64,000 nt of DNA from positions 186,001-250,000 of the forward strand of contig NZ_BOMY01000046.1 of assembly GCF_016862435.1 (NCBI RefSeq), given 5' to 3'. Numbering within the stretch: position 1 is the first letter of the stretch; every line of letters starts with the position of its first letter. Position numbers and translations under genes: made by a program. The stretch is from Paractinoplanes tereljensis (GTDB taxonomy: Bacteria > Actinomycetota > Actinomycetes > Mycobacteriales > Micromonosporaceae). Of this stretch, positions 56,184 to 64,000 are shown one piece after another. The notes beneath the pieces are model-generated. The model saw only the letters and a program-made list of their open reading frames with translations. It did no database searches and was not told where the DNA came from.

Positions 56184-56363
56184 CTAGGGCTGCGTGTCGC
56201 CGTCGCCGGTGCGCTTCTGCGCCTCGTTGACGCCCTTGTCGATGTGGTCCGAGTACTTGTTGCCGGTGCGCTTGTCGACCTCGTCACCGACCTTCTCGAG
56301 GGCCTGGTCCACCTGCTCGTCGTGCTTGTCGATGAAGTCTTTGGCCTTGTCGAGGAAGCTCAT
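56184..56363 (-). CDS. MT0933-type antitoxin-like small protein
   Basis: 59 residues, from an ATG with AAGGAGAA upstream. The sequence MSFLDKAKDFIDKHDEQV, with later EKVGDEVDKRTGNKYSD and GVNEAQKRTG, matches the short actinobacterial family known from the Rv0909/MT0933 antitoxin. It is fully helical and highly charged. Its ATG overlaps the malQ stop (ATGA), so it is translationally coupled to malQ; no SRPBCC-type toxin gene is adjacent. Many members lack a toxin partner and may be general stress or membrane-associated proteins. Confidence 0.85.
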   Translation of the reverse strand: MSFLDKAKDFIDKHDEQVDQALEKVGDEVDKRTGNKYSDHIDKGVNEAQKRTGDGDTQP

Positions 56364-58303
56364 CGGTTCTCCTTGGTCGAGCGTGTCCGTAAGATCTCGG
56401 CGGTCCGCGCGATACGCGGGTCCGCGGCGATCTGCTCAAGGCTAAGCCGCAGCGGCATTCGCCAGTTCGGGTACTCGTCGTAGGTACCCGGCAGGTTGGG
56501 CTGATCCAGTTCGCCCAGCACGTCGTAGAGCGACGCGGTGATCAATCGGCACGGGGTGCGGGCCAGGAACTCGTGCATGGCCACCACGACCTCGTCGTCG
56601 GTGCTGGCCGCGGTGATCAGCCCCTCGGCCCGCAGCGCCGCCTTGAGCTGGGCCCGGTCGGCCTCCGCGGTGGCTCGCTCGTCCTCCACCGAGCCGGCCA
56701 GCTGACCCAGCTCGGCCCGCACCTTGACCTGCTCGCCGGCCAGGAAACCGGCCGCGGTCGGCAGGTCGTGGGTGGAGACGGTGGCGAGCGCGTTGCGCGG
56801 ATAGTCGGCCGGCGGGTAGTAGGGCTGCTCCGGGTCCTTCCAGTCGCGGGTGAACCAGAGCACCGCCGAGCCGAGCATGTTCATGCGTTCGAGACCCTCG
56901 GTCACCGCCGGCTGCACCGTGCCCAGGTCCTCGCCGATCACCACGGCCCCGGCCCGGGTCGCCTCCAGGGCCAGGATGCCGAGCATCCCCTCCGGGTCGT
57001 AGTGCACGTACGTCCCGGCGCTGGCGTGCATGCCCGGCGGGACCCACCAGATGCGCCACAGGCCGGCCACGTGGTCGACGCGCAGGCCGCCCGCGTTCTT
57101 GAAGATCCGCCGCAGCATGTCCCGGTAGGCCGCGTAGCCGGTCTCGATCAGCTGGTCCGGCCGCCAGGCGCTCAGCCCCCAGTCCTGGCCGAGCTGGTTG
57201 AACGCGTCCGGCGGGGCGCCGATGTGCACGCCGGCCGCCAGCACGTCCTGCAGCAGCCAGCCGTCGGCGCCGGCCGGGTCGGTGCCGACCGCCAGGTCCA
57301 GCACGATGCCGACCGGCATGCCCTGCCCGGCGGCGGTCTCCTTCACCGCGGTGAGCTGCTCGGTCAGCAGTCGCTGGAGCCAGACGTGGAAGGCGATCCG
57401 GTCGCTGCGGAACGCGCGCACCGCCGGGCTGTCCGGGCGGCGGAACTCGGCCGGCCACTCCTGCCAGTTCGCGCCGTACAGCTCGGCCAGGGCGCAGAAC
57501 CGGGCGAAGTCGGTGAGACCCGGGTCGGACTCCAGGTCGATCTCGCCGGCCAGCGGCCACAGGATCTCCAGCGCGGCCCGCTTGGACTGCCACACCCGGC
57601 TGTAGTCGATCAGCTTGCCCGCGGCCGGCTTGAGCGCGTCGACCTTGGCACGCAGCGGCGGATCGGCCCGGCGGTATTCGGCGGTGTCCTCGACGTGCAG
57701 GTAGATCGGGTTGGCGAAGCGGCGGCTCGACGGTGAGTACGGCGAGGCCGGCACCGGCAGGGTCGGCGTGATCGCGTGCAGCGGGTTCAGCAGCACGAGC
57801 CCCGGCGAACCCGACTGCCCGAGGAAGGTGCGCAGGTCACCGAGGTCGCCGATGCCCCACGAGTGAGCCGAGTGCAGGGCGTAGAGCTGAAGCATCCAGC
57901 CCCACGTCTCGGGCGGCGCGGCCAGCTCGGCCGGCACCACCACCAGGGTGACCTGCTGCCCGCCGATCAGCAGCCGGTGCCAGCCCAGTGGCAGGTCGTC
58001 CGGCACGCCGGCGGTCACCTCCCGGCGGCCGCCGTCCTCGAGCTCGATGGTGCCGGTGCCGGGCAGCTCCCGGCCGGTGCCCGCGCGGACCACGATCGTC
58101 CCCGGCAACCGGCCCAGCCCGTCCCGCTCGCGGACCGCGGCCAGCGCCGAGGTGATCGCCTTGGGCGTGGTGGCGTCGACCCCCAGCAGCCCGAGCACGC
58201 CGACCACCGACTCGGCGGCGACGTCCTTGCGCTTGCGGTGCCAGTCCTCGTACCAGGTGGCCACCCCGTGGGCCTCGGCCAATGCGACCAGGTCGGCGTC
58301 CAT
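56360..58303 (-). CDS. malQ: 4-alpha-glucanotransferase (amylomaltase, GH77)
   Basis: 647 residues from ATG 58303, which follows AAAGGGG. It transfers alpha-1,4-glucan segments between maltodextrins or glycogen in the cytoplasm. Catalytic residues: the nucleophile Asp in LRVDHVAGLWRIW (about 420), the acid/base Glu in IGEDLGTV (about 463) and the stabiliser Asp in STHDLPTAAGF (about 515). It carries the roughly 150-residue N-terminal extension usual for actinobacterial MalQ. No other glycogen genes are nearby. It is coupled to the downstream antitoxin-like gene. Confidence 0.93.
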   Translation of the reverse strand: MDADLVALAEAHGVATWYEDWHRKRKDVAAESVVGVLGLLGVDATTPKAITSALAAVRERDGLGRLPGTIVVRAGTGRELPGTGTIELEDGGRREVTAGVPDDLPLGWHRLLIGGQQVTLVVVPAELAAPPETWGWMLQLYALHSAHSWGIGDLGDLRTFLGQSGSPGLVLLNPLHAITPTLPVPASPYSPSSRRFANPIYLHVEDTAEYRRADPPLRAKVDALKPAAGKLIDYSRVWQSKRAALEILWPLAGEIDLESDPGLTDFARFCALAELYGANWQEWPAEFRRPDSPAVRAFRSDRIAFHVWLQRLLTEQLTAVKETAAGQGMPVGIVLDLAVGTDPAGADGWLLQDVLAAGVHIGAPPDAFNQLGQDWGLSAWRPDQLIETGYAAYRDMLRRIFKNAGGLRVDHVAGLWRIWWVPPGMHASAGTYVHYDPEGMLGILALEATRAGAVVIGEDLGTVQPAVTEGLERMNMLGSAVLWFTRDWKDPEQPYYPPADYPRNALATVSTHDLPTAAGFLAGEQVKVRAELGQLAGSVEDERATAEADRAQLKAALRAEGLITAASTDDEVVVAMHEFLARTPCRLITASLYDVLGELDQPNLPGTYDEYPNWRMPLRLSLEQIAADPRIARTAEILRTRSTKENR

Positions 58304-58406
58304 CCGCACCCCTTTGCTCGGTTCAGCCTGCTCCCTTACCCTGCCCGATCGTTCCCAATTCGGACAGCCTGTGGAGCAGTTGCGCAGGTCGGGCAGGATG
58401 GACCAC

Positions 58407-58664
58407 ATGTCTGCAGTAGCGAAGTGGTGGTCCCGGGCCGCCGCCGTGGTGACCGGAGCGATGCTCACCCTGGTGGTTCCGGTGCACGCGTGGGCCGCGA
58501 GCAACGGTGTGGCCGATGTGGCGATCGAGGCGGCGAAATACCGGCGGCGCCGCAGCGGGTTCGGTTTCTTCGGCTTCGTCGGCGGCCTGTGTTGCCTGCT
58601 CGTGGTCGCCGGAATCGTGCTGGCGATCGTCCTGATCGCCCGAGGTCGGCGGAAGAAGGGCTGA
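58407..58664 (+). CDS. Small exported membrane protein
   Basis: 85 residues from ATG 58407 (AGGA, 8-nt spacer); ATG 58398 is in frame but has no room for a site. A signal-peptide-like segment (about 8-30, AVVTGAMLTLVVPVHAWAA), a short basic stretch AAKYRRRRSG and a C-terminal transmembrane helix (about 55-78, GLCCLLVVAGIVLAIVLIA) with RGRRKKG at the end. Probably a short membrane protein with an external loop. Function unknown. Confidence 0.7.
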   Translation: MSAVAKWWSRAAAVVTGAMLTLVVPVHAWAASNGVADVAIEAAKYRRRRSGFGFFGFVGGLCCLLVVAGIVLAIVLIARGRRKKG

Positions 58665-58715
58665 TTTTCCGGAAACCGGGGGCGGTTACCCGCAAGCCCG
58701 ACCTAGCGTTGACGG

Positions 58716-59954
58716 ATGCGGATACGCCGGAGGACGCTCGCGCTCGGCGGTGGCATCGCAGTCCTGCTGTGCGTGCCGCTGGGCATCTCGGTGGCCGCGA
58801 GCGCCAACAACGACGTCCTGATCTCCCGCGATCGGGCGGCGATCGCCTCCTCGGTGCGGGGTGCCGACTGGGTGGCCGGGAAGGCCACCGACGCCGACTC
58901 GTCCAGCCGCTGGGCCAGCACCGACGGTCCGGGCACCCAGTGGGTGCGGATCGACCTGGGCGCGGTGCAGGCCGTCGACCGGGTCCGGATGAGGTGGGAC
59001 CAGACGTACGCGAAGTCGTACCGGGTCCAGACCTCGTTGGACGGTTCCAACTGGAATGACGTCTATGTCACCCGCTCCGGCGACGGCGGCACCGACGACC
59101 TGAAGCGGCTCGGCGGTTCCGGGCGCTACGTCCGGCTGCTGGCCACCCAGCGGGGGCGGGAGCGCGGCGGTTACTCGCTCTTCGAGATCAAGGCGTACGG
59201 GCCGAGAGCCACCCCGCTGCGGGCGGTGACCCCGGCGAGCGGCTCTCTGGCCGCCGGGCTGGACGACGGCCGCAAGAAGGAGACCGCGCTCGAGCTGATC
59301 GCCAGCGCCGAGAACTCCACGCTGAGCTGGCGCGAGCAGTACGCCTACATCGAGGACCTCGGCGACGGCCGCGGCTACACGGCCGGCATCGTCGGCTTCT
59401 GCTCGGGCACCTCGGACATGCTGGACGTGGTCAACGAGTACAACCGCCGCAAGCCCGGCAACGTGCTCTCGGCGTACCTTCCGGCGCTGCGCACGGTCGA
59501 CGGCTCGGACTCGCACGCCGGGCTCGACCCGGGCTTCACCGCCGCCTGGAAGGAAGCCGCCCGCGACCCGATCTTCCAGAAGGTGCAGGAGGACGAGCGG
59601 GACTGGATGTACTTCGATCCGGCCATGCGGATGGCCCGGGCCGACGGGCTGCGCGCGCTCGGCCAGTTCGCCTACTTCGACGCGGCGGTCATGCACGGGG
59701 TCTCCGGGCTGCGCGGCATCCGGGCCGAGGCGTTGCGCGAGAGCAAGGCGCCGGCCCTGGGCGGTGACGAGATCACCTACCTGAACGCTTTCCTCGACGC
59801 GCGGACCGACGAGATGCGCACCGAGGAGGCCCACCGCGACACCACCCGGGTCGACACCGCCCAGCGGCAGTTCCTGCGGCGCAGCAACCTCGACCTGACC
59901 GGCCCGCTGACCTGGAAGGTCTACGGCGATTCGTACCGGATCGCCGCCGACTGA
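58716..59954 (+). CDS. Secreted chitosanase (GH46) with N-terminal F5/8C-type carbohydrate-binding domain
   Basis: 412 residues. Signal peptide about 1-29. Residues 33-160 form a discoidin/CBM32-like domain (ADSSSRWASTDGPGTQWVRIDLG, YVRLLATQRG, SLFEIKAYG). The GH46 domain follows from about 175: the catalytic Glu in LIASAENSTLSW and Asp in DLGDGRGYTAGIVGF, as in Streptomyces chitosanases. It cuts chitosan outside the cell. Neighbours are two GH16-type genes, forming a small extracellular polysaccharide-degrading group. The palindrome TTTCCGGAAA at 58666-58675 lies just upstream. Confidence 0.92.
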   Translation: MRIRRRTLALGGGIAVLLCVPLGISVAASANNDVLISRDRAAIASSVRGADWVAGKATDADSSSRWASTDGPGTQWVRIDLGAVQAVDRVRMRWDQTYAKSYRVQTSLDGSNWNDVYVTRSGDGGTDDLKRLGGSGRYVRLLATQRGRERGGYSLFEIKAYGPRATPLRAVTPASGSLAAGLDDGRKKETALELIASAENSTLSWREQYAYIEDLGDGRGYTAGIVGFCSGTSDMLDVVNEYNRRKPGNVLSAYLPALRTVDGSDSHAGLDPGFTAAWKEAARDPIFQKVQEDERDWMYFDPAMRMARADGLRALGQFAYFDAAVMHGVSGLRGIRAEALRESKAPALGGDEITYLNAFLDARTDEMRTEEAHRDTTRVDTAQRQFLRRSNLDLTGPLTWKVYGDSYRIAAD

Positions 59955-59977
59955 GAGCCGGCGGCGAGCACCGGAAC

Positions 59978-61210
59978 CTAGGCCTTGGTCCACTTCTGGT
60001 TGGTCGTGCCGCCGCAGTCCCACAGTTGCAGGGTCGCGCCGTTCGCGCTGTTCCAGTCCTTGATGTCGACACACTTGTTGGCCGAGACGTTGACCAGGTC
60101 ACCCGCGGCCGAGAGGGTGAACCGCTGCACCGGGTTGCCGTTGCAGGTCACCAGCTGGATCGGGGTGCCGTTGGTCAGCGCGCCGCCGGCCGGGTCCATG
60201 CACTTGCCCATGGCCCGCAGGGTGCCGTCGCTGTTGGCGGTCCACTTCTGCGCCTGGCTGCCGTTGCAGTCGTAGGTCTGCAGGCGGGCGCCGTCGACCG
60301 GGTTGGCCCCCGGGATGTCGATGCAGCGGCCGCTGAAGTTGCTCTTCAGCGCGTTACCGGTGCCGGTGCCGCCGCCGTTGTCGTTGTTCCACGCCGAGAC
60401 GCGTACCCAGTCGACCAGCATGGTCTGTGGGAACACCGTGCTGGCGTCCGGGTAACCGGGCCAGTAACCGCCGACCGCGACGTTCAGGATCATGAAGAAG
60501 TTGTGGTCGAAGACCCAGCTGCCGCTGACGTTCGACGGCGTGACCCGGAAGAACTCGGAACCGTCCAAAAACCAGACGATCAAATTCGGAGACCATTCCA
60601 CCGCGTACGTGTGGAAGGCGTCACCGAGAGCCGAGCCGATCGTGCGGTTGCCGCCGACACCGCCGGCGCCCGAGTAGCCGGGGCCGTGCACCGTCCCGTA
60701 GACCGTGTTCGGTGCGTTGCCGACGTTCTCCATGATGTCGATCTCGCCGGTGGTGGGCCAGTTGTTGCCGCCCAGCATCCAGAAGGCCGGCCAGATGCCC
60801 TGGCCCTTCGGGATCTTGATGTTGGCCTCGAACCGGCCGTAGGTCTGCGAGAACTTGTCGGCGGTCAGGATCCGGCCCGACGTGTACTGACACGTGCCGT
60901 AGTGGCACTGGTAGTTCGCCGGGTTCTCCTTGCGGGCGGTGATCGCCAGGTGGCCCGCGCCGTCCTGGTACACGTTGCTGGTCGAGCTGGTGTAGTACTC
61001 CTGCTCGTTGTTGCCCCAGCCGCTGCCGCCGATGTCGAATTTCCACTTGGCCGAGTCGACCGAGGAGCCGGACGAGCCGTTGAACTCGTCCGACCAGGTC
61101 ACCGGGCCGACCGCGGCCTCGGCGGTGTCGTTGCGGGTGCCGGCCCACAGGCCGCCGGCGAGTGTCGTCGCGACCACGGCCGCGGCGAGAAGGAAACGGG
61201 TCTTACGCAT
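59978..61210 (-). CDS. Secreted GH16 beta-glucanase with ricin-type CBM13
   Basis: 410 residues from ATG 61210, preceded by GGAGGAA. Signal peptide about 1-33. The GH16 domain spans about 40-280 with the catalytic motif GEIDIMENVG (Glu nucleophile and acid/base) and WPAFWMLGGNNWP, of the laminarinase (beta-1,3-glucanase) type. A Gly/Thr linker leads to a ricin B/CBM13 domain (about 290-410) with three QxW-type repeats (AQKW, VQRF, NQKW). It degrades beta-1,3-glucans of fungi or plants. Confidence 0.93.
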   Translation of the reverse strand: MRKTRFLLAAAVVATTLAGGLWAGTRNDTAEAAVGPVTWSDEFNGSSGSSVDSAKWKFDIGGSGWGNNEQEYYTSSTSNVYQDGAGHLAITARKENPANYQCHYGTCQYTSGRILTADKFSQTYGRFEANIKIPKGQGIWPAFWMLGGNNWPTTGEIDIMENVGNAPNTVYGTVHGPGYSGAGGVGGNRTIGSALGDAFHTYAVEWSPNLIVWFLDGSEFFRVTPSNVSGSWVFDHNFFMILNVAVGGYWPGYPDASTVFPQTMLVDWVRVSAWNNDNGGGTGTGNALKSNFSGRCIDIPGANPVDGARLQTYDCNGSQAQKWTANSDGTLRAMGKCMDPAGGALTNGTPIQLVTCNGNPVQRFTLSAAGDLVNVSANKCVDIKDWNSANGATLQLWDCGGTTNQKWTKA

Positions 61211-61247
61211 GGGGGATTCCTCCGGGGAAGAGGCGTGCGTTACCGGC

Positions 61248-61260
61248 AACAGTCTTAAGA
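61248..61260 (-). promoter_or_regulatory. Motif shared by the two GH16 genes, copy 1
   Basis: TCTTAAGACTGTT on the minus strand, 38 bp upstream of the GH16 start. A nearly identical TCTTAAAACTGCT lies upstream of the second GH16 gene (62400-62412). Confidence 0.4.
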
Positions 61261-61306
61261 GATAGACGGTCGTCGGTCAAGTCGACCCGGAGGAATCGGC
61301 CCCTAG

Positions 61307-62332
61307 TTACACCTTTTCGAAGAGATTGGGCAGCTTGGTGGGCTCCCAGCCGGGCAGCGAGGTGTGCGCCTCGAGCACCCGGTAGGTCACGCCCTCGAAG
61401 AGGACCAGGTCGCCCACGGCGTACTTGGTGAAGGTGGCCCACTCGGCGGGGGCCGGTGTCGTTTCCGCCGGCGGCGGTGACGTGGTCGTCGGCGGGGCCG
61501 TGGGCTCGGTCGTCGGCGCGGTGGTCGGCGCGGTGGTCGGCTCTGTGGTCGGCTCTGTGGTCGGGGGAACCGTGGGCTCCTCGGACGGCGTGGGCTCCTC
61601 GGAGGCCGTTGGCGCCGGTGAGGTCGGCTCCGAGGGCGCGGGCGTCGACGGGCCGGCCGTGGGCGGCCCGGTCGGCGACGTGAAGACCTGCACGAAGTCG
61701 ACCTCCATGCGCCCGGCCGAATCCCCGTCGGTGGCCAGGTTGAGCACGAGAGTCAGCGGGCCGCCGTCGTCCTCGCGGTCGAGCCGCAGGCTCGGCTTGC
61801 CGTCAACCGTCCAGGTCACCGTCTCCGGCGACCAGTCCAGGGCGTACGTGTGGAAGTTGCGGCCGGACGTCGGGTCGACGCCGCCCTCGATCGTCTCGAT
61901 CGAGCCCTGCGGCACTCGCCCGTCCGCGTCGAGCAGCGAGAACGCCCGCCACACGCCGTTCTTGCGCTGCACCTTGATGCGCGCCTCGGCGTGCCCGAAC
62001 GCGTCGGTGAACGTCTGCTTCGAGCGCAGGACCCGGGTGACCTGGACCTCGCCGTCGGAGGTGCGGGCGCCGTCGCCGACCGGGGTGCCGTTGTCCTTGA
62101 GCAGCGCCCACTTGGACAGGTCGAGCCCGCCGCCGCTGAAGTCGTCGGAGAACGAGCTCCGGCCGTAGCGCGCGGGGTTGCGCTGGTGCGTGTCGGCCGA
62201 GGCCACGTCGTCCCGTGAGGGCAGCCAGACCGCGGCCACCAGACCCGCGGCAGCCACCGCCAGAACCGCCACGGTCCGCGGGCGGGACATCCACGCCGGC
62301 GTACTGGACCGATGACGTGCCTCGTGCACCAT
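61307..62332 (-). CDS. Secreted GH16-like concanavalin domain with CBM5/12; nucleophile apparently lost
   Basis: 341 residues from ATG 62332, with GGGGAG upstream. N-terminal membrane/signal segment about 18-36. The concanavalin-like domain (about 55-215) aligns with GH16, but where the neighbour has GEIDIMENV this protein reads GSIETIEGG: the nucleophile Glu is Ser, while the acid/base Glu is kept. A long Pro/Thr/Glu linker (about 217-290) joins a C-terminal CBM5/12 domain with the GWEPTK signature. It may be a binding protein or an unusual lyase/hydrolase rather than a normal glucanase. Confidence 0.85.
   Translation of the reverse strand: MVHEARHRSSTPAWMSRPRTVAVLAVAAAGLVAAVWLPSRDDVASADTHQRNPARYGRSSFSDDFSGGGLDLSKWALLKDNGTPVGDGARTSDGEVQVTRVLRSKQTFTDAFGHAEARIKVQRKNGVWRAFSLLDADGRVPQGSIETIEGGVDPTSGRNFHTYALDWSPETVTWTVDGKPSLRLDREDDGGPLTLVLNLATDGDSAGRMEVDFVQVFTSPTGPPTAGPSTPAPSEPTSPAPTASEEPTPSEEPTVPPTTEPTTEPTTAPTTAPTTEPTAPPTTTSPPPAETTPAPAEWATFTKYAVGDLVLFEGVTYRVLEAHTSLPGWEPTKLPNLFEKV
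61498..61566 (-). repeat. Low-complexity repeat encoding the Pro/Thr linker
   Basis: Repeated GGTCGGCGCGGT/GGTCGGCTCTGT units on the plus strand encode PTTEPTTAP runs of the linker. Confidence 0.7.
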
Positions 62333-62399
62333 GAACTCCCCTTCAGGTAACAGCAGCCACGACTTTGTTGACGCGGCGCCGATCCCGCAAGATCGGGGG

Positions 62400-62421
62400 A
62401 GCAGTTTTAAGATTCTCTTAA
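62400..62421 (-). promoter_or_regulatory. Motif shared by the two GH16 genes, copy 2, with TTAAGA dyad
   Basis: TCTTAAAACTGCT (minus strand, 62400-62412) matches the motif upstream of the other GH16 gene at 11 of 13 positions. It overlaps the inverted repeat TTAAGA-TTC-TCTTAA (62407-62421), which reaches into the stop codon of the RsbW-like gene. Confidence 0.4.
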
Positions 62422-62913
62422 GGAAACTCGGCTGGACACCCGAACTGTCGTCCCGCCGTCGCCGGTGATCAGCTGAAAGGTATCGGTCAACTCCTCGGCC
62501 AGCCAAAGGCCCCAGCCACCCGGTTGAGTCGCCGCAGGTCGGACCGCCTTTTCCGGCACCGCCTCGGGCAGGCCCGCGCCGGTGTCGCTGACCTCGCACA
62601 CCACCGCGTCATCCGCACTCCACAGGGCCACCCGGCCCAGGCCACCCCCGTGCCGGACCGCGTTGGTCAACAGTTCATTGACGGCGACCACGAAGTCTTC
62701 GAGTCGATCGCCGACCAGGCCGGCGTCGGCCGCGCGGGACGCGACGGCATGCCGCAGCGTGGTGATCGCGCTGTGGTCGAACGTCTCGGTGAGCAGAACT
62801 TCGGTGCTGATGTTTCGACCGTAGGCGACGTCCGATCTTTCCGCAGGGCGGGACCCGGTCGGGAAGTGTGATGTGGAAAGGTCGGCGCATGCGGGACGGC
62901 GGCTTTCAGGCAC
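62407..62913 (-). CDS. RsbW/SpoIIAB-like ATP-binding serine kinase (HATPase)
   Basis: 168 residues if GTG 62913 is used; ATG 62952 is also possible, and the family-like part begins only at about ISTEVLLTETFDHS (62800), where no usual start codon exists. The GHKL ATPase signatures are clear: N-box AVNELLTNAVRHG, G1 VSDTGAGL and G2 GGWGLWLAEEL. Such proteins act as anti-sigma-factor or anti-anti-sigma switch kinases. The 5' end overlaps the divergent sensor-kinase gene by about 25 bp if this start is right. No sigma factor or STAS gene is adjacent. Confidence 0.7.
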   Translation of the reverse strand: MPESRRPACADLSTSHFPTGSRPAERSDVAYGRNISTEVLLTETFDHSAITTLRHAVASRAADAGLVGDRLEDFVVAVNELLTNAVRHGGGLGRVALWSADDAVVCEVSDTGAGLPEAVPEKAVRPAATQPGGWGLWLAEELTDTFQLITGDGGTTVRVSSRVSLRES

Positions 62914-64000
62914 CGCTGTGGCGGGCCATCGCGGTGTACCGGATCGCGGCACTGATCTATGCCACGATCCTGGTGATCAACAATGTCGCCCACTACGCGC
63001 GGCCGGTCCTGGCCTGGCCGGTGCTGGCGGTCATGCTCGGCTGGACGGCCTTCACCACGTACGCCTATGCCAACCCGGCCCGCCGCGGCCGGCTCCTGCT
63101 GGTCGCCGATCTGCTGATCACCGCGGCGGCCCTGGCCGCCAGCGTGGCGGTCGTCGGCCGGCTCGCGCTGGAGGAGGGCAAGCCCACCCTGGCCGTCGCC
63201 TGGCACGTGGCGCCGGTGCTCGCCTGGGCGGTCGCCGGCGGCCGTCGCGGCGGGATCGCTGCCGCGCTGGCCATGGGAGCCACCGACCTGGTCGTGCGCG
63301 CTCACCGGGACCAGGCCGCGCTGACCGGCTCGGTGCTGATGCTGCTGGCCGCGATCGCGGTCGGCTACCTCGTGCGGATCGCCGAGGTCGCCCAGGAGCG
63401 GCTGCAACGTGCGGTCGAGCTGGAGGCGGCCACCCGGGAACGGGAGCGGCTCGCCCGGGACATCCACGACTCGGTGCTGCAGGTGCTGGCGCTGGTGAAG
63501 CGGCGCGGGGCCGGGCTCGACGGCGAGGCCGGCGAGTTGGCCCGGCTGGCCGGGGAGCAGGAGGCGAAACTGCGCAACCTGGTCGCCGCCCGGTCGGCGC
63601 CGATCGTCGACGGCGCTGACCTGATGACCCTGCTGGGGGCGCACGAGTCGCCGCACGTGACCATCTCCGGCCCGGCCGAACCGGTCCGCCTGCCGGCCGG
63701 CACGGCCCGGGAGATCGCCGCGGCGGTGGCCGCGGCCCTGGACAACGTGGAACGGCACTGCGACCCCGGCACCAAGGTCTACATCCTGGTCGAGGACGAG
63801 CCCGACGAGGTGGTGGTGACCGTGCGCGACGACGGCTGCGGCATCGGGCCGGACCGCCTGACCCAGGCCGAACAGCAGGGGCGGCTCGGCGTCGCCCAGT
63901 CGATCCGCGGCCGCATCACCGACCTGGGCGGCACCGTCACGATCACTTCGGCACCCGATCAGGGGACAGAGGTGGAGATGAGGGTGACTAGGCTGACCTG
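62889..64000 (+). CDS. Sensor histidine kinase, 3' end outside window
   Basis: At least 370 residues, starting at ATG 62889 with AAAGG upstream (ATG 62871 is in frame). N-terminal half with about five hydrophobic segments (residues 15-160: IAALIYATILVINN, VLAVMLGWTAFTTYAY, LLLVADLLITAAAL, VLMLLAAIAVGYLV). The HisKA_3 dimerisation helix has the phospho-acceptor in RLARDIHDSVLQVLALV, and a C-terminal ATPase region shows AALDNVERH, DDGCGIG and GRLGVAQSIRG. This is the NarL/DesK-type two-component kinase common in actinobacteria; the LuxR-type regulator should follow beyond the window. Confidence 0.88.
   Translation, partial: MRDGGFQAPLWRAIAVYRIAALIYATILVINNVAHYARPVLAWPVLAVMLGWTAFTTYAYANPARRGRLLLVADLLITAAALAASVAVVGRLALEEGKPTLAVAWHVAPVLAWAVAGGRRGGIAAALAMGATDLVVRAHRDQAALTGSVLMLLAAIAVGYLVRIAEVAQERLQRAVELEAATRERERLARDIHDSVLQVLALVKRRGAGLDGEAGELARLAGEQEAKLRNLVAARSAPIVDGADLMTLLGAHESPHVTISGPAEPVRLPAGTAREIAAAVAAALDNVERHCDPGTKVYILVEDEPDEVVVTVRDDGCGIGPDRLTQAEQQGRLGVAQSIRGRITDLGGTVTITSAPDQGTEVEMRVTRLT

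Noticed and set aside
58666..58675. TTTCCGGAAA palindrome upstream of the chitosanase as a specific operator
   Set aside because: Only 10 bp, easily due to chance; no second copy seen near the other glycoside hydrolase genes.

Overview
The window is high-GC actinobacterial DNA with strong G/C third-position bias. Micromonosporaceae (Actinoplanes- or Micromonospora-like) is the best guess. The evidence is WhiB7 with its AT-hook, a mycoredoxin, UvrD2 with a tetracysteine and HRDC tail, GTG starts, Tat and lipoprotein signals, and several secreted glycoside hydrolases. The core at about 8.7-27 kb keeps the gene content of the mycobacterial nudC-mrx1-uvrD2-whiB7-ABC1-metallopeptidase-PDZ/Lon-UPF0182 neighbourhood, which argues for a stable chromosomal region. 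This family-level synteny comes from memory of M. tuberculosis, not from an alignment.

Layout. 1-5.9 kb: a partial small protein, a cold-shock protein with a structured leader, a PlsC-type acyltransferase, and a leftward sulfonate/taurine-type ABC operon headed by an Rrf2 regulator. 6-12 kb: an M16 peptidase pair, a NudC-like Nudix hydrolase, a PhyH dioxygenase behind a palindrome, two tandem paralogues of unknown function, and mycoredoxin. 12-15.6 kb: uvrD2 and then whiB7, whose leader carries a long upstream ORF and mutually exclusive hairpins (an attenuator). 15.6-27 kb: M18 aminopeptidase, ABC1 kinase-like protein, a ThiF-like protein, a four-box DnaA cluster, a zinc-ribbon protein, a YgjP-type peptidase followed by a 173-bp palindromic element, a zincin, a PDZ/Lon-like protease and UPF0182.

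27-42.2 kb lies between two identical initiator tRNA genes embedded in a roughly 170-bp direct repeat. It holds a receptor-type Ser/Thr kinase with a ricin domain, a G-rich gene-free stretch with a G-quadruplex motif, a translationally coupled surface-polysaccharide-type operon (GtrA, GT2 fused to a membrane mannosyltransferase-like half, a cellulose-synthase-like GT2, and a secreted sugar dehydrogenase with PKD and three repeated lectin-like domains), a DUF234-type AAA ATPase behind 15-bp iterons, a multicopper oxidase and an SGNH hydrolase. Just outside is a second AAA ATPase whose N-terminus is in another frame.

44-64 kb: another SGNH hydrolase, a 6-PAS/2-GAF histidine kinase, a two-TM SLATT/DUF4231-like protein, an archaeal-type signal peptidase fused to a DUF5305-like domain with its probable small secreted substrate upstream, a Cys-rich pentapeptide protein, TerC, a spermidine-synthase-like methyltransferase, an MT0933-type antitoxin coupled to malQ, a chitosanase, two GH16-family proteins (one apparently lacking the nucleophile), an RsbW-like kinase and a truncated sensor kinase at the right edge.

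Most interesting candidates for new biology: the signal peptidase-DUF5305/secreted-protein pair, the glycosyltransferase/sugar-dehydrogenase operon inside the tRNA-flanked segment, the DnaA-box cluster away from any visible dnaA, and the whiB7 attenuator with an unusually long uORF. All functions are inferred from sequence reading only.
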